A DNA stretch of 64,000 bases, from assembly GCA_030015575.1 (NCBI GenBank), contig CM057339.1, positions 769,312,809 through 769,376,808 on the forward strand. The letters are read 5' to 3'. The position numbers and the translations under genes are program-made. Shown one piece after another: positions 22,801 through 33,542 of this stretch (its first letter is position 1; each line of letters opens with the position of its first letter). The notes under the pieces are model-generated. The model was not told the DNA's origin and did no database searches. It was given only the letters and a program-made list of their open reading frames with translations. This DNA is from Agapanthus africanus (lineage: Eukaryota; Streptophyta; Magnoliopsida; Asparagales; Amaryllidaceae).

Positions 22801-23820
22801 AGCTCCCACGCTAGCTCCGTTAGCAACCCTGAGGATCATATCACCTTCCTTCAGCACTCTACGGTTTCTCAGTGCCTGCAATGAATTGCAAATATGAGAT
22901 CCTGACCCGGTATCCAATACCCAGGAAGTAGAGTTGATCGACAGACAATTCTCAATTACAAACACACCTGAAGTCGAAGCCACAGCCTGCTTCGGTTCCT
23001 GGTTCTTGGCGTTCCACGCCTTGCAATCCTTCTTCCAGTGCCCTTTCCTGTGACAATGGAAGCACTCATCCAGGCCAACTACCGGTGCTGCTTTCTTTTT
23101 CTTTCCCTTCCCTCCCACCTTACTAACACCTCCTCTAGGTCTGGGTGCGGCCTTCTTCTTCCTTCCTTTGGCCCTAGCCTTGGACCCGGAAGAAGATGAA
23201 CCGCCAACAAACATAGCGGGTGTTTCCCTTGCCTTCTGCAAGGTGCCCTCTGCACTCCTTAACATGTTCAGGAGTTCCGCAAGTTCAACTTCTTTTCCTT
23301 GAAGATTGAAGTTGAGGATAAACTGGGCGTAGGTGGGAGGAAGGGACTGGAGAACAAGGTCTGTATAGAGCTCATTATCTAAAGTCGTCCCAAGGTCTGC
23401 GAGCTCTTCTATATAGCCAATCATCTGTAGGACATGTTCACCTACCGATGACCCGACAGCCAACCTCGCTCGAAACAATTTCTTAGAGGTCTCGTATCTT
23501 TCTATACGAGATTGCTCTCCATAAAGTTCCTTTGTATGGAGAAATATGCCATCTAGGGACATATCCTCGTGCCTCCTCTGATGTTCATTATTCATCGAGG
23601 CAAGCACGATGCACTTGGCTCTCGCGCAATCTAAATCCCAGGTTTTGCGGATTTCCTTATCCGCATTGCTGGATTTGGGACTAGGGACAGCAGGTGCCGT
23701 AGCGGTGAGGACGTACCCCAGTTTGTCATAGGTCAAAGCCATCTTGACATTCCGCAGCCAATCTTTATAGTTTGGCCCCGTCAGTATATTTTTCTCTAAA
23801 AGTAACTTAAGTCCAGTCAT
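19879..23820 (-). CDS. Angela copia gag-pol polyprotein, single long open frame
   Basis: The polyprotein packages element RNA, copies it to cDNA and integrates it. The frame is open up to 23,868. I prefer the Met at 23,820, giving about 1,313 residues, because it begins the gag homology (MTGLKLLLEKNILTGPNYKDW) and the 16 codons before it are leader-like. Residue numbers below are from 23,868. Gag is about 17-230, a basic linker precedes the CCHC knuckle CFHCHRKGHWKKDC (269-282), and protease DTGSG is near 319. The HHCC zinc-binding pre-integrase segment is about 454-491. Integrase core acidic residues are near 515, 578 and 614. RT YVDD is at 1,002-1,005. RNase H has ADS near 1,174, MEAEY near 1,216 and CDNN near 1,252. 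The order protease-integrase-RT-RNase H is that of Ty1/copia. Expression would be driven by the LTR at 25,841-27,723. Confidence 0.93.
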   Translation of the reverse strand: MTGLKLLLEKNILTGPNYKDWLRNVKMALTYDKLGYVLTATAPAVPSPKSSNADKEIRKTWDLDCARAKCIVLASMNNEHQRRHEDMSLDGIFLHTKELYGEQSRIERYETSKKLFRARLAVGSSVGEHVLQMIGYIEELADLGTTLDNELYTDLVLQSLPPTYAQFILNFNLQGKEVELAELLNMLRSAEGTLQKARETPAMFVGGSSSSGSKARAKGRKKKAAPRPRGGVSKVGGKGKKKKAAPVVGLDECFHCHRKGHWKKDCKAWNAKNQEPKQAVASTSGVFVIENCLSINSTSWVLDTGSGSHICNSLQALRNRRVLKEGDMILRVANGASVGAASVGDYHLGLTSGHILVLHNCYFVPSLTCNIISVSLLSNKGYDFTFVRDVVNIHLNHGLIGSGTLNNGIYVLNQLQIFNVQNTLKRKSPDLNKAFLWHCRLGHINERRLTKLHREGYLDTFEYQTYDTCQSCLKGKMTKTPFTGQGVRASELLGLIHSDVCGPMSTHARGGYSYFITFTDDFSRYGYVFLMKHKSEAFEKFLEFKNEAENQTGKSIKTLRSDRGGEYLSAEFLGYLKEKGILSQLTPPYTPQHNGVSERRNRTLLDMVRSMMSNTELPRSFWGYALESAIHLLNRVPTKTVPTTPYQMWSGKKPYLQYLKTWGCPAFVKKQHPDKLEARSVECKFVGYPKNSHGYCFYYAEEQKVFVSRHARFLETEFLENQKSGSEIELEEIPEPQTATEILVEPEVQEEQNIPAPLRRSSRLSRPPERYYGFLIDGDREDCIIDDDEPTDFQQAIQSGDSVRWLDAMRTEMESMYTNKVWTLDFAPDGVKPIGCKWIFKKKIGVDGQVETYKARLVAKGFRQRPGLDYDETFSPVAMLKSIRVLLAIAAFHDYEIWQMDVKTAFLNGNLEESVYMDQPEGFNQSGSSGKVCKLLKSIYGLKQASRSWNICFDETVKEYDFIKNPDEPCIYSKVVARSVVFLVLYVDDILLIGNDIPMLQSVKGFLSHRFSMKDLGDASYILGIRIYRDRSKRMLGLSQSRYIDTVLKRFSMEDSKRGNLPACHGITLSKEMSPKTDLERERMSIIPYASAVGSIMYAMLCTRPDVAYALSVVSRYQSDPGEKHWIAVKNILKYLRRTKEMFLVYGGKDLRLEAFADSGFQSDKDDSKSMSGYVFTLNGGAVCWKSSKQDTVADSTMEAEYIAACDAAKEAVWMKKFLTELQVVPTIVDPIPLYCDNNGAIALAKEPRSHQKSRHILRRYHLIREIIDRQEIEVRRVASEENIADPFTKALPQIQFERLLEIIGLRYASTWP

Positions 23821-24328
23821 TTTCAGGGTTGCTGCAATTAGGAGAGAGAGAAGAAAACACTTTAGCATGATGCTCTTGCAAGTTTAGAGTGGTTTTTAAT
23901 TTATCTAAACTGGATGGCTCCCACTGTTTCTCGAATCCTTCCTCAAACCATAAAAGAAGAATTAGCCAAGACTATTCTCACCGTACAATACTTGCTTAAC
24001 CGTTCAGCCAGGCCGGTGTCGATACTTCGAGGGAGGTTTTCCAACGCTTTCGCGAAGTTCCTTAATTAAGTAACCTCTTTTCTCTGGGGGCGTAACCCCG
24101 CTGACACTTTTCTGGACACCTACTAGGTTTATAGCATTGATCGTTAAGCGACGAATATCCTGATAAGTAGCATATACTCACAGTAGGATCGGGATCCAAA
24201 TATCATCGTATGATAATGTTGAAGGAATCCTACCAACATTCATCAAACTCCAAATGGTATGCATCTCTTTGCAAATTTCAGTTTCTTTAGAAATTCCCGA
24301 TATAAGTTTTTGCCCCATGCTCTTATGA

Positions 24329-24525
24329 CCTTGACGTATGCCAACAAATCATAAGTCACATGTCAAGTTCTGCCCATCATTATCTTGTTAATTTGAACCC
24401 ACCCGTATATACCCTTGACGTATGCCAACAAGGTAATGCGACTGTCCCAAACCAACACATCTATCTATGCAACAAATGAATACCCCAGCAGCTACCAAAC
24501 ACTATGCCTTGACGTATGCCAACAA
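24329..24525 (-). repeat. Three-copy conserved leader motif (inner Angela)
   Basis: On the minus strand TTGTTGGCATACGTCAAGG occurs at 24,507-24,525, 24,413-24,431 and 24,329-24,347. Spacing is 94 then 84 bp in the direction of transcription, matching the outer (93, 84) and third (92, about 84) elements. Confidence 0.85.
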
Positions 24526-25577
24526 GCATAGCTTGAATACTACTGACCATCCATAAGAAATGACGGAGGGCTACGACTGGTTTTGGCGAAACCGTGAACG
24601 TAGTGAACTTGATATAACCGAAGGAACCTGATAGCTTTTAAAAGGAGTGGTTAAATCTCCGCATTTAAAAATATCTGTTTTAAAAATAACCGAGTGGTTT
24701 CTTTTAAATTGTTCCAACGATTTAAACTTTGGTTTATTTTACTTTGCATTACAGATAATGCGTCCCATCATTAACCTATCATTGCAGAAAACAACGAAAA
24801 TACAACGTCCTCTTATGCCATCCGCATTCGCCACGGGGTCCCGTCATCACCCGTTAGGTTACTTAACTAACGACAGAGCGGGGGCTGGGCTAGCGCGGGT
24901 GTAAAACATAAGTGGCGTCTAAATAGCTATCATAATATAGATATTTTACATTCGTCTGACGCAATGATATTCATTCCAGAACACAGATAAACAATATTGG
25001 ATTTGCAAGCAATCTGTATTTCTTTTGAGCCTGCAAGAAAAGACAGATTACACAGTTGTGATGAATAGCCGTTTACCCCACCCTCGACCCCTACGGGTAC
25101 GGCAAACTACCCACCCGGCAGTCTGTGTACCCCACCTTGGGTCAGTCCTAGGAGCAAAAAACAGTAAAATGAAATAATACAACGGTGGCTACGACCGCAA
25201 CCTGGAAGTGCCCCGCGAAAATAATATTACAACAAATTACATTTACAACAAATGAATTAAACGATAACCCATTGCTAACCCCGGCTATACACCACAACAG
25301 TCCAATACAGTTTATATGCACAAACAGATATAACCATTTCAGAAATGTGCAACCCCCTGCCAACCGACATACTAGCAGTTGGGGGAGGTTTACGAACACA
25401 TTAAACAATCACAGATATAATCCAATACGCAAATACTGTACAATTCGATCGAATAAACAACTTCAATATTGCTCCAAAATCTGCTCTGTTAAACAGTAAC
25501 CTGAGCAATAATTAAACATTCCAGAAAACCCCAAATTACACAGAGAAGCAACAGAAGAAAAATCGGCCGCTGACTCG

Positions 25578-25640
25578 CCAACTCGGCGGCGGAAGCGCGG
25601 CAACTCAGTGGCTGAGGCCGCGGTTCCGCGGCGAGTTGGT
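25578..25640 (-). other. GC-rich hairpin about 200 nt after the primer-binding site (inner Angela)
   Basis: In the sense strand CCAACTCG followed by CCGCGGAACCGCGG pairs with a downstream arm ending CGAGTTGG. The stem is about 22-24 bp with a few mismatches. Distance from the primer-binding site is about the same as in the outer element. Confidence 0.6.
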
Positions 25641-25826
25641 CGATTCAGTCGACTGTTTTTCTTGGGTGTTCTTCTGGTGTCATGTCAAGCACTCTGAGCT
25701 CACCTGAAAAATTTTCTGACATCGTTTTAAATTCGACAGAAACTTACATTTTTTAGGGTTTTCCGGCTTCGTTTTTCCGTTCGAAATTCGTACAAATTTG
25801 CAACTAGGTTATTTATTGTTTAGCGA

Positions 25827-25839
25827 GGCTCTGATACCA
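25827..25839 (-). other. Primer-binding site, initiator tRNA-Met (inner Angela)
   Basis: The minus strand reads TGGTATCAGAGCC, one base inside the LTR that begins at 25,841. Confidence 0.93.
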
Positions 25840-25840
25840 C

Positions 25841-27723
25841 TGTAAGTCGATGTAGTACACCCCAGTACTTATGGGGAGGCGGAATTTTCAAAAACAATCA
25901 AGTTTAAACAACGAACATCGACTAACCGCTTGAATCGAAGCTAAACTATAAATAACCGTGTCATGTGAGTTTCTTTTCACAAGTGATTAGGGATTATACC
26001 TAATGAAACCGGTCCTTCTTCTTTACGTCCTCCTTTGTTCTCCTCGACCTTCTCTAGGTAGTAGACGATCCACCCGAGAGCAAAACACCAAGCTAAACCT
26101 CTAACTTGAGGTAACTAATCAACTTTGATTGCTAATCAAAGATGAAAGGATGATAAAGAGTGAAGGTTATGGATTGTTTAGTCTAACTAATCCTTTGATC
26201 TCAACACATGAGGATTAAGGATTAGGGTTTGAAGATGAGAGCTTGAGGAGAGAGAATGTGAGATAAGATAATGAGAGAAGAGAGAGAGTGTATCATAATA
26301 TTATGAAGCATTCTTATTTTAGAATAATCAATAAAGGAAATGAATAAGCATGCTTCATAAAATATCTTGTGATGATTCATTAGCATGAGTCATTAAGCAA
26401 TAAATGTGCATTAATGAAATGAATGAATCACCACCATGACTCACTCTCTTATCCAAAAGAAACCTCCTTAGTCACATCTTCTAGAAGCTTCTCGAGTAAT
26501 TACGAGAACGCCCCTCCGATCCGTAAAAATACGGAAAAACTTTAGACTGTAAAAATCCAATAACCGGATACCAGTAACTGGCTTAAACCAAAGCCGACTG
26601 GTAAAAACTGTCCGAAAGTCGTACGCGCGTAAACGCACGTATGCGTCCGAACCCTTTGTCGCAAAACCATGCAACCTCTATATCGTTTCGCCTGGAGTAG
26701 GAAACTCTCTGTGTGGGACTCTAGAGACTCGACTACTACGCTGGCAGTGGGTTTAACCACAGACCGCAAGCGGCACTAGCTGTACGTAACGGTCCCCAGG
26801 TAGTTGTCGATAAGAAGGCCGATGAGTAAACCCATCCGAACTCCTACTGAGTCTGATGTGACAATCTCCATACAGTCCGGTCCGTTCGTCCAAGACTATC
26901 GCATATCGGGCCTAGGGGGGTGGCAAGCGTCAGTCCCCTAATAGCGGTATAAGTCGTGTCAGAGTGAAGCCCATTACACCCTGAGAAACTACTGGAACCT
27001 ACCAGCAAATCTCGCTTGCCCTGGCCAGGGACTTTGCGTAATGGCTCTCTGACACAGCACGATATCTACTCCCAATACCGGGAGGGACGAATCCTGTCTA
27101 ACCGCCACTGCCTCCAAGTGCTCGGGACTGCACCCAACTGCTACCTGTTTGCACGACTCCTTTGAGCCGTGGTAGGGTAGCAATCTAAGAACAGTGGGAC
27201 ACACTCGAGGCGAAGTAGCAGTGTCAAGTCTGCGGACTACGCTGTACTCATGTCACCTGGGAACTGTTCACTGACAACTGGTATCAAACCAACCAACAGT
27301 TCCCTGTGAGTCCTGTCCGGTGTACCCGTAACCTAACGAGCACCTGTATACTATCTCCAGTACGACGTACTGACGGCTGTGGGACAGACCATCTCCCCAA
27401 CTGGGATGAGAAGCGTACACACTAGTCTACTCCGGAGTATCGATGCTCTGTCTCGATAATCCAACGACCAGGGACCTGAATAAGGATGTGCTTGTAGACT
27501 ACCCAGCCCCCACTAGTGTGACTGCCATCACAACGCTGGTAGACAAGCAAGATCCTAAGAGCTCTATCAATACGTACACTCACATATTAAGATAGAAAAA
27601 CCAAGTAGCATACTACCATGTTTAGCAAGACTGTTATATACATGTGAATATCCCAAGCTTCCATTAAGTAATATACAAGCTAGTATGATACAGTAATGGC
27701 CTTCTAGGGCATAAACACTAACA
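25841..27723 (-). repeat. 5' LTR of inner Angela element
   Basis: A 1,883-bp copy nearly identical to 17,982-19,864. As the upstream LTR for a minus-strand element it would supply the promoter. It is followed by the exact AACAC duplication at 27,724-27,728. Confidence 0.95.
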
Positions 27724-27836
27724 AACACGGCGGATCCACTCACGAAGGCCTATTCCCAGAGAGAGACTTTTAAGGGATGGTTGAGTATGAGATACTTCGA
27801 CCACTGCTACAGATGGCCCTAGTGCAAGTGGGGGAT
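27724..27836 (+). mobile_element. End of outer Angela coding region and its polypurine tract
   Basis: After the repeated AACAC, the sequence continues the outer element's RNase H tail (ADPLTKA-like text). It ends in the purine tract AAGTGGGGGAT just before the LTR at 27,837. Confidence 0.8.
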
Positions 27837-30053
27837 TGTTAGTTATATGTATGCCCTAGAGGCCATTACTATACATAGGATGTATATTGTAGTGGATGCT
27901 GGGACATATATAGGGAGGACTTTCTTGCTCGACATGATAGTATGCTATCTGGTTACTCTTTACCTTAACGTGTACACTGATTGTCTCTCTGTTACATGTT
28001 GGTAAAGCCCTTAGGATGTGTACTTGACTACCTGGACTATGATGCGGATCATACTAGTGGGGACATGGTAGTCCATAAGTACATCCTTCAAAGTCCCTAG
28101 TCGTGGGTGTATCGAGATGGGGCATCGATATACCAGAGTAGACTAGCGTGTACCTTCTCGACCCATACAGATGGGCGATGGATGATCCCATATCCATTGG
28201 TGTTTGACATCGGAGATGATATACGGGTGCTCAGTAGAGACTGGGTACACTGGACGGACTCGCCGAGAACTCCCAGATGGTATTATACCTTACGTCAGAT
28301 GGCAGTTCTCTGGTGACACTGGTACAGAGTAGTCTGTTGACCCGAGATCGTCATAGAGTCTTGTGTGGTTCCTACTGTGCTTTGATTTCCATCTTAGCAC
28401 GTCCAAGAGGGCGTGCAAAACGGTGGTTTTTGGGTACAGTCCCGAGTCACATGGAGGCAATGAGCGATAGGAGGGGATTCGTCTCTCCCGGTATAGGGGG
28501 TTGATGTTGCGCTGTGTTCGATTAGCTATAACAAGAAATCCCTGGCCAGGGTTGCTGAGATTTACTGGTAAGTGTTACCAGTAGTTTCTCGAATTGTTAT
28601 AGACCTCATATCGACACGACTTATCGAGCTATTGGGGTCTGACGTTTACCACCCCTAGGCAAGATATGCGACATATCGTACGATCAGACCGGACTGTACG
28701 GTAGTGTTACTGGTCGGATTCACTGGAGTGTGAGCGGGCTTGCTCGTCGATCTTCAGATCGCTCAATACCCGGGTGGCCGTTACGTTTAGCAGACCGCTT
28801 GCGGCTTGTGGGTGCTTGATATGATCATCATTTGCTGCCGGCGTATTGACGAGTCTTTAGAGTCCTACATAGAGGTTTTCTGGCTCAAGCGAAACGAAAT
28901 AGGAGCGCATATGAGATATGTGCGGGACCGAGAATAATGCGTGTATGTGATACCGTATTTCATTCTCGCGATCAATGTGTCGAATGGTTGTATGCGATAT
29001 AACCTAGTTATCGATTCAAGCGTTGATTCGATAAGCCGATACATTGTATACTAGTCGGTTGTGTGCGACATGACCGGATCATTGAATCAAGTTTGATTTA
29101 ATGATTTAATGCATATTTATATATTTGATATATTACTTTGCATCAACTAGTATCGGTTGAATTTAAATGGATTTTCTCACTCGAGTGTGCGCATTGCATA
29201 TGCGATATGATTTTGTGCACTTGTTTGTATCATGTTTGATGATGCAAGAATGCTAGGGTTTGTGTAATGAAGTAAACCTAAGTTAAATAAATAATTAGGG
29301 TTTTCTTTTATTCATTCATTTATCTTTTCATTTGGATTTAAAAGATAAATGAGAAAAAGAAAACAAAAGGGTTTCTTTCATGAAGCTAAGTGAAGCTTCA
29401 TGAAGCTTTGACCAATCAAACCCTTTTGTCTTCATCTATTAAACCCTAACCATTTATTTAACTATGGTAAACTCTCTACACATTACTATAGTTTAATTAT
29501 GATAAGAAATGATTATTCATATTCTATTCTATTATTCTTATCATAAAATATCTTCTTCTTCTTCTTCATCTTCATGAAGAAAACCTTCACTTCATCAATG
29601 GTGAAGTGATAAAAAGAGTGAGAAATCCAAAACTAAAGTCTACCCACTTCCTATTTCTTCATCCTCTACCTCTTGCCAAGTAGTAGAGTGTGTTTTCTTC
29701 ATAAGTTTCTTGACTTGGTGAAGTCGGAGCTTGATTTAGCGATGCCTCGACGTAGATCATCTTCGGCATGGACATCGACGACCTAGCTCGCTTATTCTCC
29801 GATGAAGTCGACACTAGAGCCCGGATTCTTATTGGACAGCGGAGAGGACTTCGTTGCGGAGCTATGGAGGTGGAGCACCGGATCTCCAAAGGTTGTATTT
29901 CCGTATTCTTTATAGTTAAGTTGTTAACTAGTTAGCTTTTCGCCTAGACATCTAGCAAACGATCCGTAGTCGGGTCTCTCGGCACCTAGAATTTTTGAAT
30001 TTGGCATGTTCGATGCCTTGTGAGACCTCACTAGAGTGTCTAGGAACCCTACA
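27837..30053 (+). repeat. 3' LTR of outer Angela element
   Basis: A 2,217-bp copy of 9,918-12,135 with about 20 differences. It is followed by CTTCG (30,054-30,058), the diverged right target duplication. Confidence 0.92.
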
Positions 30054-30058
30054 CTTCG

Positions 30059-33000
30059 GTAGGGTGTGCAATCTTTCGATGATATAAGCAGTAGCTAGGG
30101 TGCATTCCTTCATCACCAAGAATGTTTCCTTCGGAGGGCGGCGGCTTCATTCCCATTGATATGGCTTTAGCGAACCTCTTCCTCGTCTTGAACCTATTTT
30201 TATTTTAGGCGGATGCACTTTGATCTGGCGGAAGCGTTGCAACCCTTTCGTCCAGTCGCCAGCGCTTGGCTTTTTCAAATATGGTCATCTCACGCTCTCG
30301 AGCAGCCTTGCTTTTAAGAAGAGCTTCATTCAGGAATGTATCAATCATTTCGTCTGATGGCTCTAGAAGTTCCGGCTTAGGACATGCCCCCAGTTTCTCT
30401 GTGTAAGGAACTTTTTCATCGTTTATCGATGAGTGAGAGATCACATGGCAACTTGCTACGTAACCTTCAGACTCATCCGACGAGTCTTCTCTATCATCTT
30501 CGTCCTCAAGGACGTGACCGAGAAATTCTTGGAGTGTAATCTGGGTCCGCGCCTTCTGGTTATACTCCTCCAGCGCGTCGATGTATTTTTGCAGGTCCGT
30601 ACGCTTGTCACCAGGCTTCACGGGCTTCTTGGCTTTCTTCTTTTTCTTCGAAGACTTTGACGGCTGGGTGTGAGTGTTTTGAATATCGCCACCAATTTTT
30701 GGAGTTGGGCGCGGTTTCAGCATTCCTTTGATAATCTGGGGTTCCAGCGAATTCTTCCACCTGCTCGCTGGGCATGTCTGGAGATCGTTCAGCATTTTTT
30801 TGTTTTGGCTGAAAGAGCGACCTCCCATGGAGCTTCTTCAACAAAAGAGCACGGTGCCCCCGGTGTGTCCGTCTTCTTATAAGTATGCGGTTGTGGTGGG
30901 CTTACTTTCCACTTTTCAGACAGCATAAACTTGCCTTGTTGGTACTGATCCTCGATCCATCCTTTAAAGACGAAGCAATCTTCAATCGGATGGCTTACCG
31001 TTTGGTGGTAAGGGCAATAATTAGGACTATTAGCATCGCCGGGTTGCAGCGGTCGGTTAGGATTTAGCAGATTGATGAGCCTGTTGCGCATCGCCAGTTC
31101 GAATAGCCTCTTCGTTTTGTCCCGAGGAAACGAGTAAGGACGTTTCATTTTCTCGTTATAGTACCGCCGTCTCTCTTCCATTTGATCCGTTGGTTTTGGG
31201 GCACTGGGCTGTTGTTGAGTATTCGCAACGAATGTCGCCTTTCTTTTATCCTTTTCGTTCCGCGGCTCTGGCTTCGGAGGAGACGGTTTATGACCCATCT
31301 GGTCCATCTGGGCTAGCTTGTCGATCAGGGCTTAGAACGTGGTCGGCTTGAAGAACATCATAAATTGGGAAATAGTTGCATGAGGGTCCAGAGTGCCCAC
31401 GAACATACCCACTGCCGGCGCTTCCTCGATGCGCTGCTCACATTTTGACCATAAATTTCGCCATCGGATTGCGTATTGTACCCATGTCTCGCCTGGCTTC
31501 ACCCTTGCATTGATCAATGCCGTTATTGGGGTGCGTTCACTAGCACTCACGAATCGCTGGGTAAATAACAACTCCATTTCTGCGAAAGTCTTGACAGAGT
31601 CGTTTGGAAGTTTGGAGTACCACTCAAATGCCATCTCCGACAAGCTGCCGACGAATTGGCGAAGCAAAAGCTTATCATCACCCCCGGTGTTGCCGCAAAG
31701 AGCCCTGAACTGAGCGACATGTTGATGGGGATTGCCTGTCGCCTTGTACACATGGAATTTGGGGATTGTATATCCTGGCGGATACTTTATTTGGTCATAC
31801 CAGCATGGATATGGTCGCCCAGTTTTAACAACTTGGCCGGCCACTTCATTCGCTTGGTGAGCTCGTATTTGGTGAGCAATGTAGTCATCCAGAGCGGCCT
31901 TAGAAATGGTTTCCTCTTTGGCTGCTGAAAGAGTCGGAGGAGGGTTCGATGTCTCCCCTTTGTCGTCTTCAATAATGATCGGAGGGTCTTCGGCTGGAGG
32001 ATCCGGCTGTAACATCATGCCGGCCATGTCTTAGAACAAAAGAGCCATTCTTTTTATATTGGCTGCCTGCTCCGCAGCCTCTTTTTCTTTCCTCTCGAGC
32101 ATTCTTCGGAGGAACTCGGTATCAGTTTCTTGTTCCCGACGCTGCTCTGAGGTCTCTGGATTTTCTTTTGGCCCTGTGAGTGCAGCCATTGCCGTCAGCA
32201 TCTCTTGAAGCTTCTGCTGCTGTTTTTTCTGAGCCCTTGTTATTGATCGGGTAAGCGGTCGATGGCCTGTAGAAGCATGGCTCTCCTCTTTTCCGGAAGC
32301 CATATAAACGGTATATACCATCATGCCCCCAGACTTGGGGCGTTTGGGCTCAACGTCTTTACGATTTGCCGCAGTCATAGGGGCTTTCCCTTCCCTTTTG
32401 AGCAGTTGAAATCGAGGGGGGCGTCGCAGCGGGCACCCAGTTAGCTTTTTGTGGCTTGGCAGGATGGTTCTCTTCTTGTTGAACCTTTGCCCTTTTCTGG
32501 CGGCGAGGGTAATCTTGATCAATTACTGAGTCCCGAACCTGTCTCCAGACTTTATAGATTTTGGAGGACAGCCGCTGAGGGGACTGTTCCGGCTTTGTTT
32601 CCGCAACATTCTCTACTGATGGAGGAGATTTTTTCAGTACGGTGGTAGGAGAGTTCCTGTGCACCTTGTTCATCGATTCAAAACTGTTCCCAGTTGGAAC
32701 AGCAGCATTGACTTCCACCGTTGGGGCTGGCGGAGTTAGCCCAGAGGGAGAGTTGCCCCCTGTCTTCCTTACTCGGCGCCAGTGGCGATGTCGAGCGTGT
32801 CAAGCTGTTGGGATTGTTTCAGCTTTAGGGGCGACTTCGTTATGCCCCTGTTCTGGTGAAGGGCTGTTGCCGGCGTCAGCCTCTTGAAGACCGATGTCCG
32901 TTGAGTAGCAGTATTTAATCTGTCAAAGACAGACTTTGGAGCGGGAACGGGAGCCGGAGTGGGAGCCAGGACAGTCAGTCTTGTAAAGACCGACCCTTTG

Positions 33001-33490
33001 GCAGGAGAAGCCGCCTTGACGACTTCGGGAGCAGGGATGGCTATCCTCTTCAGAATAACCTGTTCTAGAATTGCAGGCTTCATCATGGGTCCATATGATT
33101 ATTGGCCCAATCTGGCGAAGACTGAGGCGCTGGAGCTGGACGACCCGTTGAAGGGGGCCGCTGTAGTGGTAAGTCGATCGAAGACCAACTTCTGGGAGCT
33201 TCTTAAGCTGGTATAGGAGCGCCGAAGCTCATCGGTGGGAGCATGGTCCCAAAAAACAATCCAGTGGTGGCCTGAGTCACCTGGTCCACCGGCATCGTGA
33301 ACAGAGAAGCCGCTTGGGGCCCGTAATCTATGCCTCCAGATGAGGCGGAACGTGAATTGCAGTTGCAGCTGGAACACTTCACGCAAGTAGACGCCATTGA
33401 TCCTTCGCTTTCTGCACGGAGCAAGACACCAAATCTTAGTACATCGAACCCAAGGGAAACCATATCAAACCGTGATTCGTTCGTGAACAC
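30059..33490 (-). mobile_element. Tat gag region
   Basis: Minus-strand blocks include a capsid-type segment (31,332-32,027) with FRALCGNTGGDDKLLLRQFV, EWYSKLP and FTQRFV typical of plant gypsy gag. A variant CCHC knuckle, CPYHQTVSHPIEDC, lies at about 30,975-31,016. Basic and acidic linkers lie on both sides. Towards the right (32,031-33,490) are proline-, lysine- and glutamate-rich frames I cannot assign. The protease should follow, but that part lies beyond the Angela insertion at 9,913. The region is broken in several places. Confidence 0.75.
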
Positions 33491-33523
33491 GACACACGAA
33501 GTATGGAGTGGAAAGAGGAAAAA

Positions 33524-33542
33524 GGTCCCACCGGGCGTGCCA
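33524..33542 (-). other. Primer-binding-site region of the Tat element
   Basis: The minus strand reads TGGCACGCCCGGTGGGACC, starting with the TGG expected to pair with a tRNA CCA end. It is separated by five bases from the LTR terminus GGGGAACA (33,548 onward). The same string is common after 5' LTRs of plant Tat/Athila elements. I cannot name the tRNA from memory. Confidence 0.6.

Larger units (their letters stand above)
23869..25826 (-). other. Untranslated leader of inner Angela element
   Basis: About 2 kb lies between primer-binding site and gag. It contains a GC-rich hairpin (25,578-25,640) and the three-copy leader motif (24,329-24,525), and is otherwise non-coding. It can be aligned in patches to the leaders of the other two Angela elements. 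Confidence 0.75.
17982..27723 (-). mobile_element. Inner Angela-lineage Ty1/copia element, looks whole and very young
   Basis: The two LTRs (17,982-19,864 and 25,841-27,723) are each 1,883 bp and differ at about three positions by eye. The termini are TGTTAG..CTTACA on the minus strand. The primer-binding site (25,827-25,839), leader, one long polyprotein frame and polypurine tract (19,865-19,880) are all in place. The flanking AACAC duplication is exact. About three LTR differences correspond to well under 0.2 million years at commonly used plant rates. The LTR start (TATGCCCTAGAAGGCCATTA) places it in Angela, as a family different from the outer element. Confidence 0.95.
9918..30053 (+). 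mobile_element. Outer Angela-lineage Ty1/copia element, broken interior, both LTRs present
   Basis: LTRs at 9,918-12,135 and 27,837-30,053 begin TGTTAG and end CTACA. The first is followed by the initiator-tRNA-Met primer-binding site, and the second is preceded by a purine tract. The ATGCCCTAGAGGCCATTA string near the LTR start matches the Angela/BARE lineage signature. A leader of about 3.1 kb precedes a short, heavily broken coding region (15,291-17,981, ending 27,724-27,823). A second Angela element occupies 17,982-27,723. LTRs differ at about 20 positions plus a 1-bp length change (about 99% identical), roughly 0.3-0.4 million years at the rice rate of 1.3e-8 per site per year. Confidence 0.9.

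Noticed and set aside
25148-25499. Frames of 86-104 residues in the inner Angela leader
   Set aside because: Asparagine/threonine- or cysteine/valine-rich translations on opposite strands of the same leader DNA, with no counterpart in the other Angela leaders.
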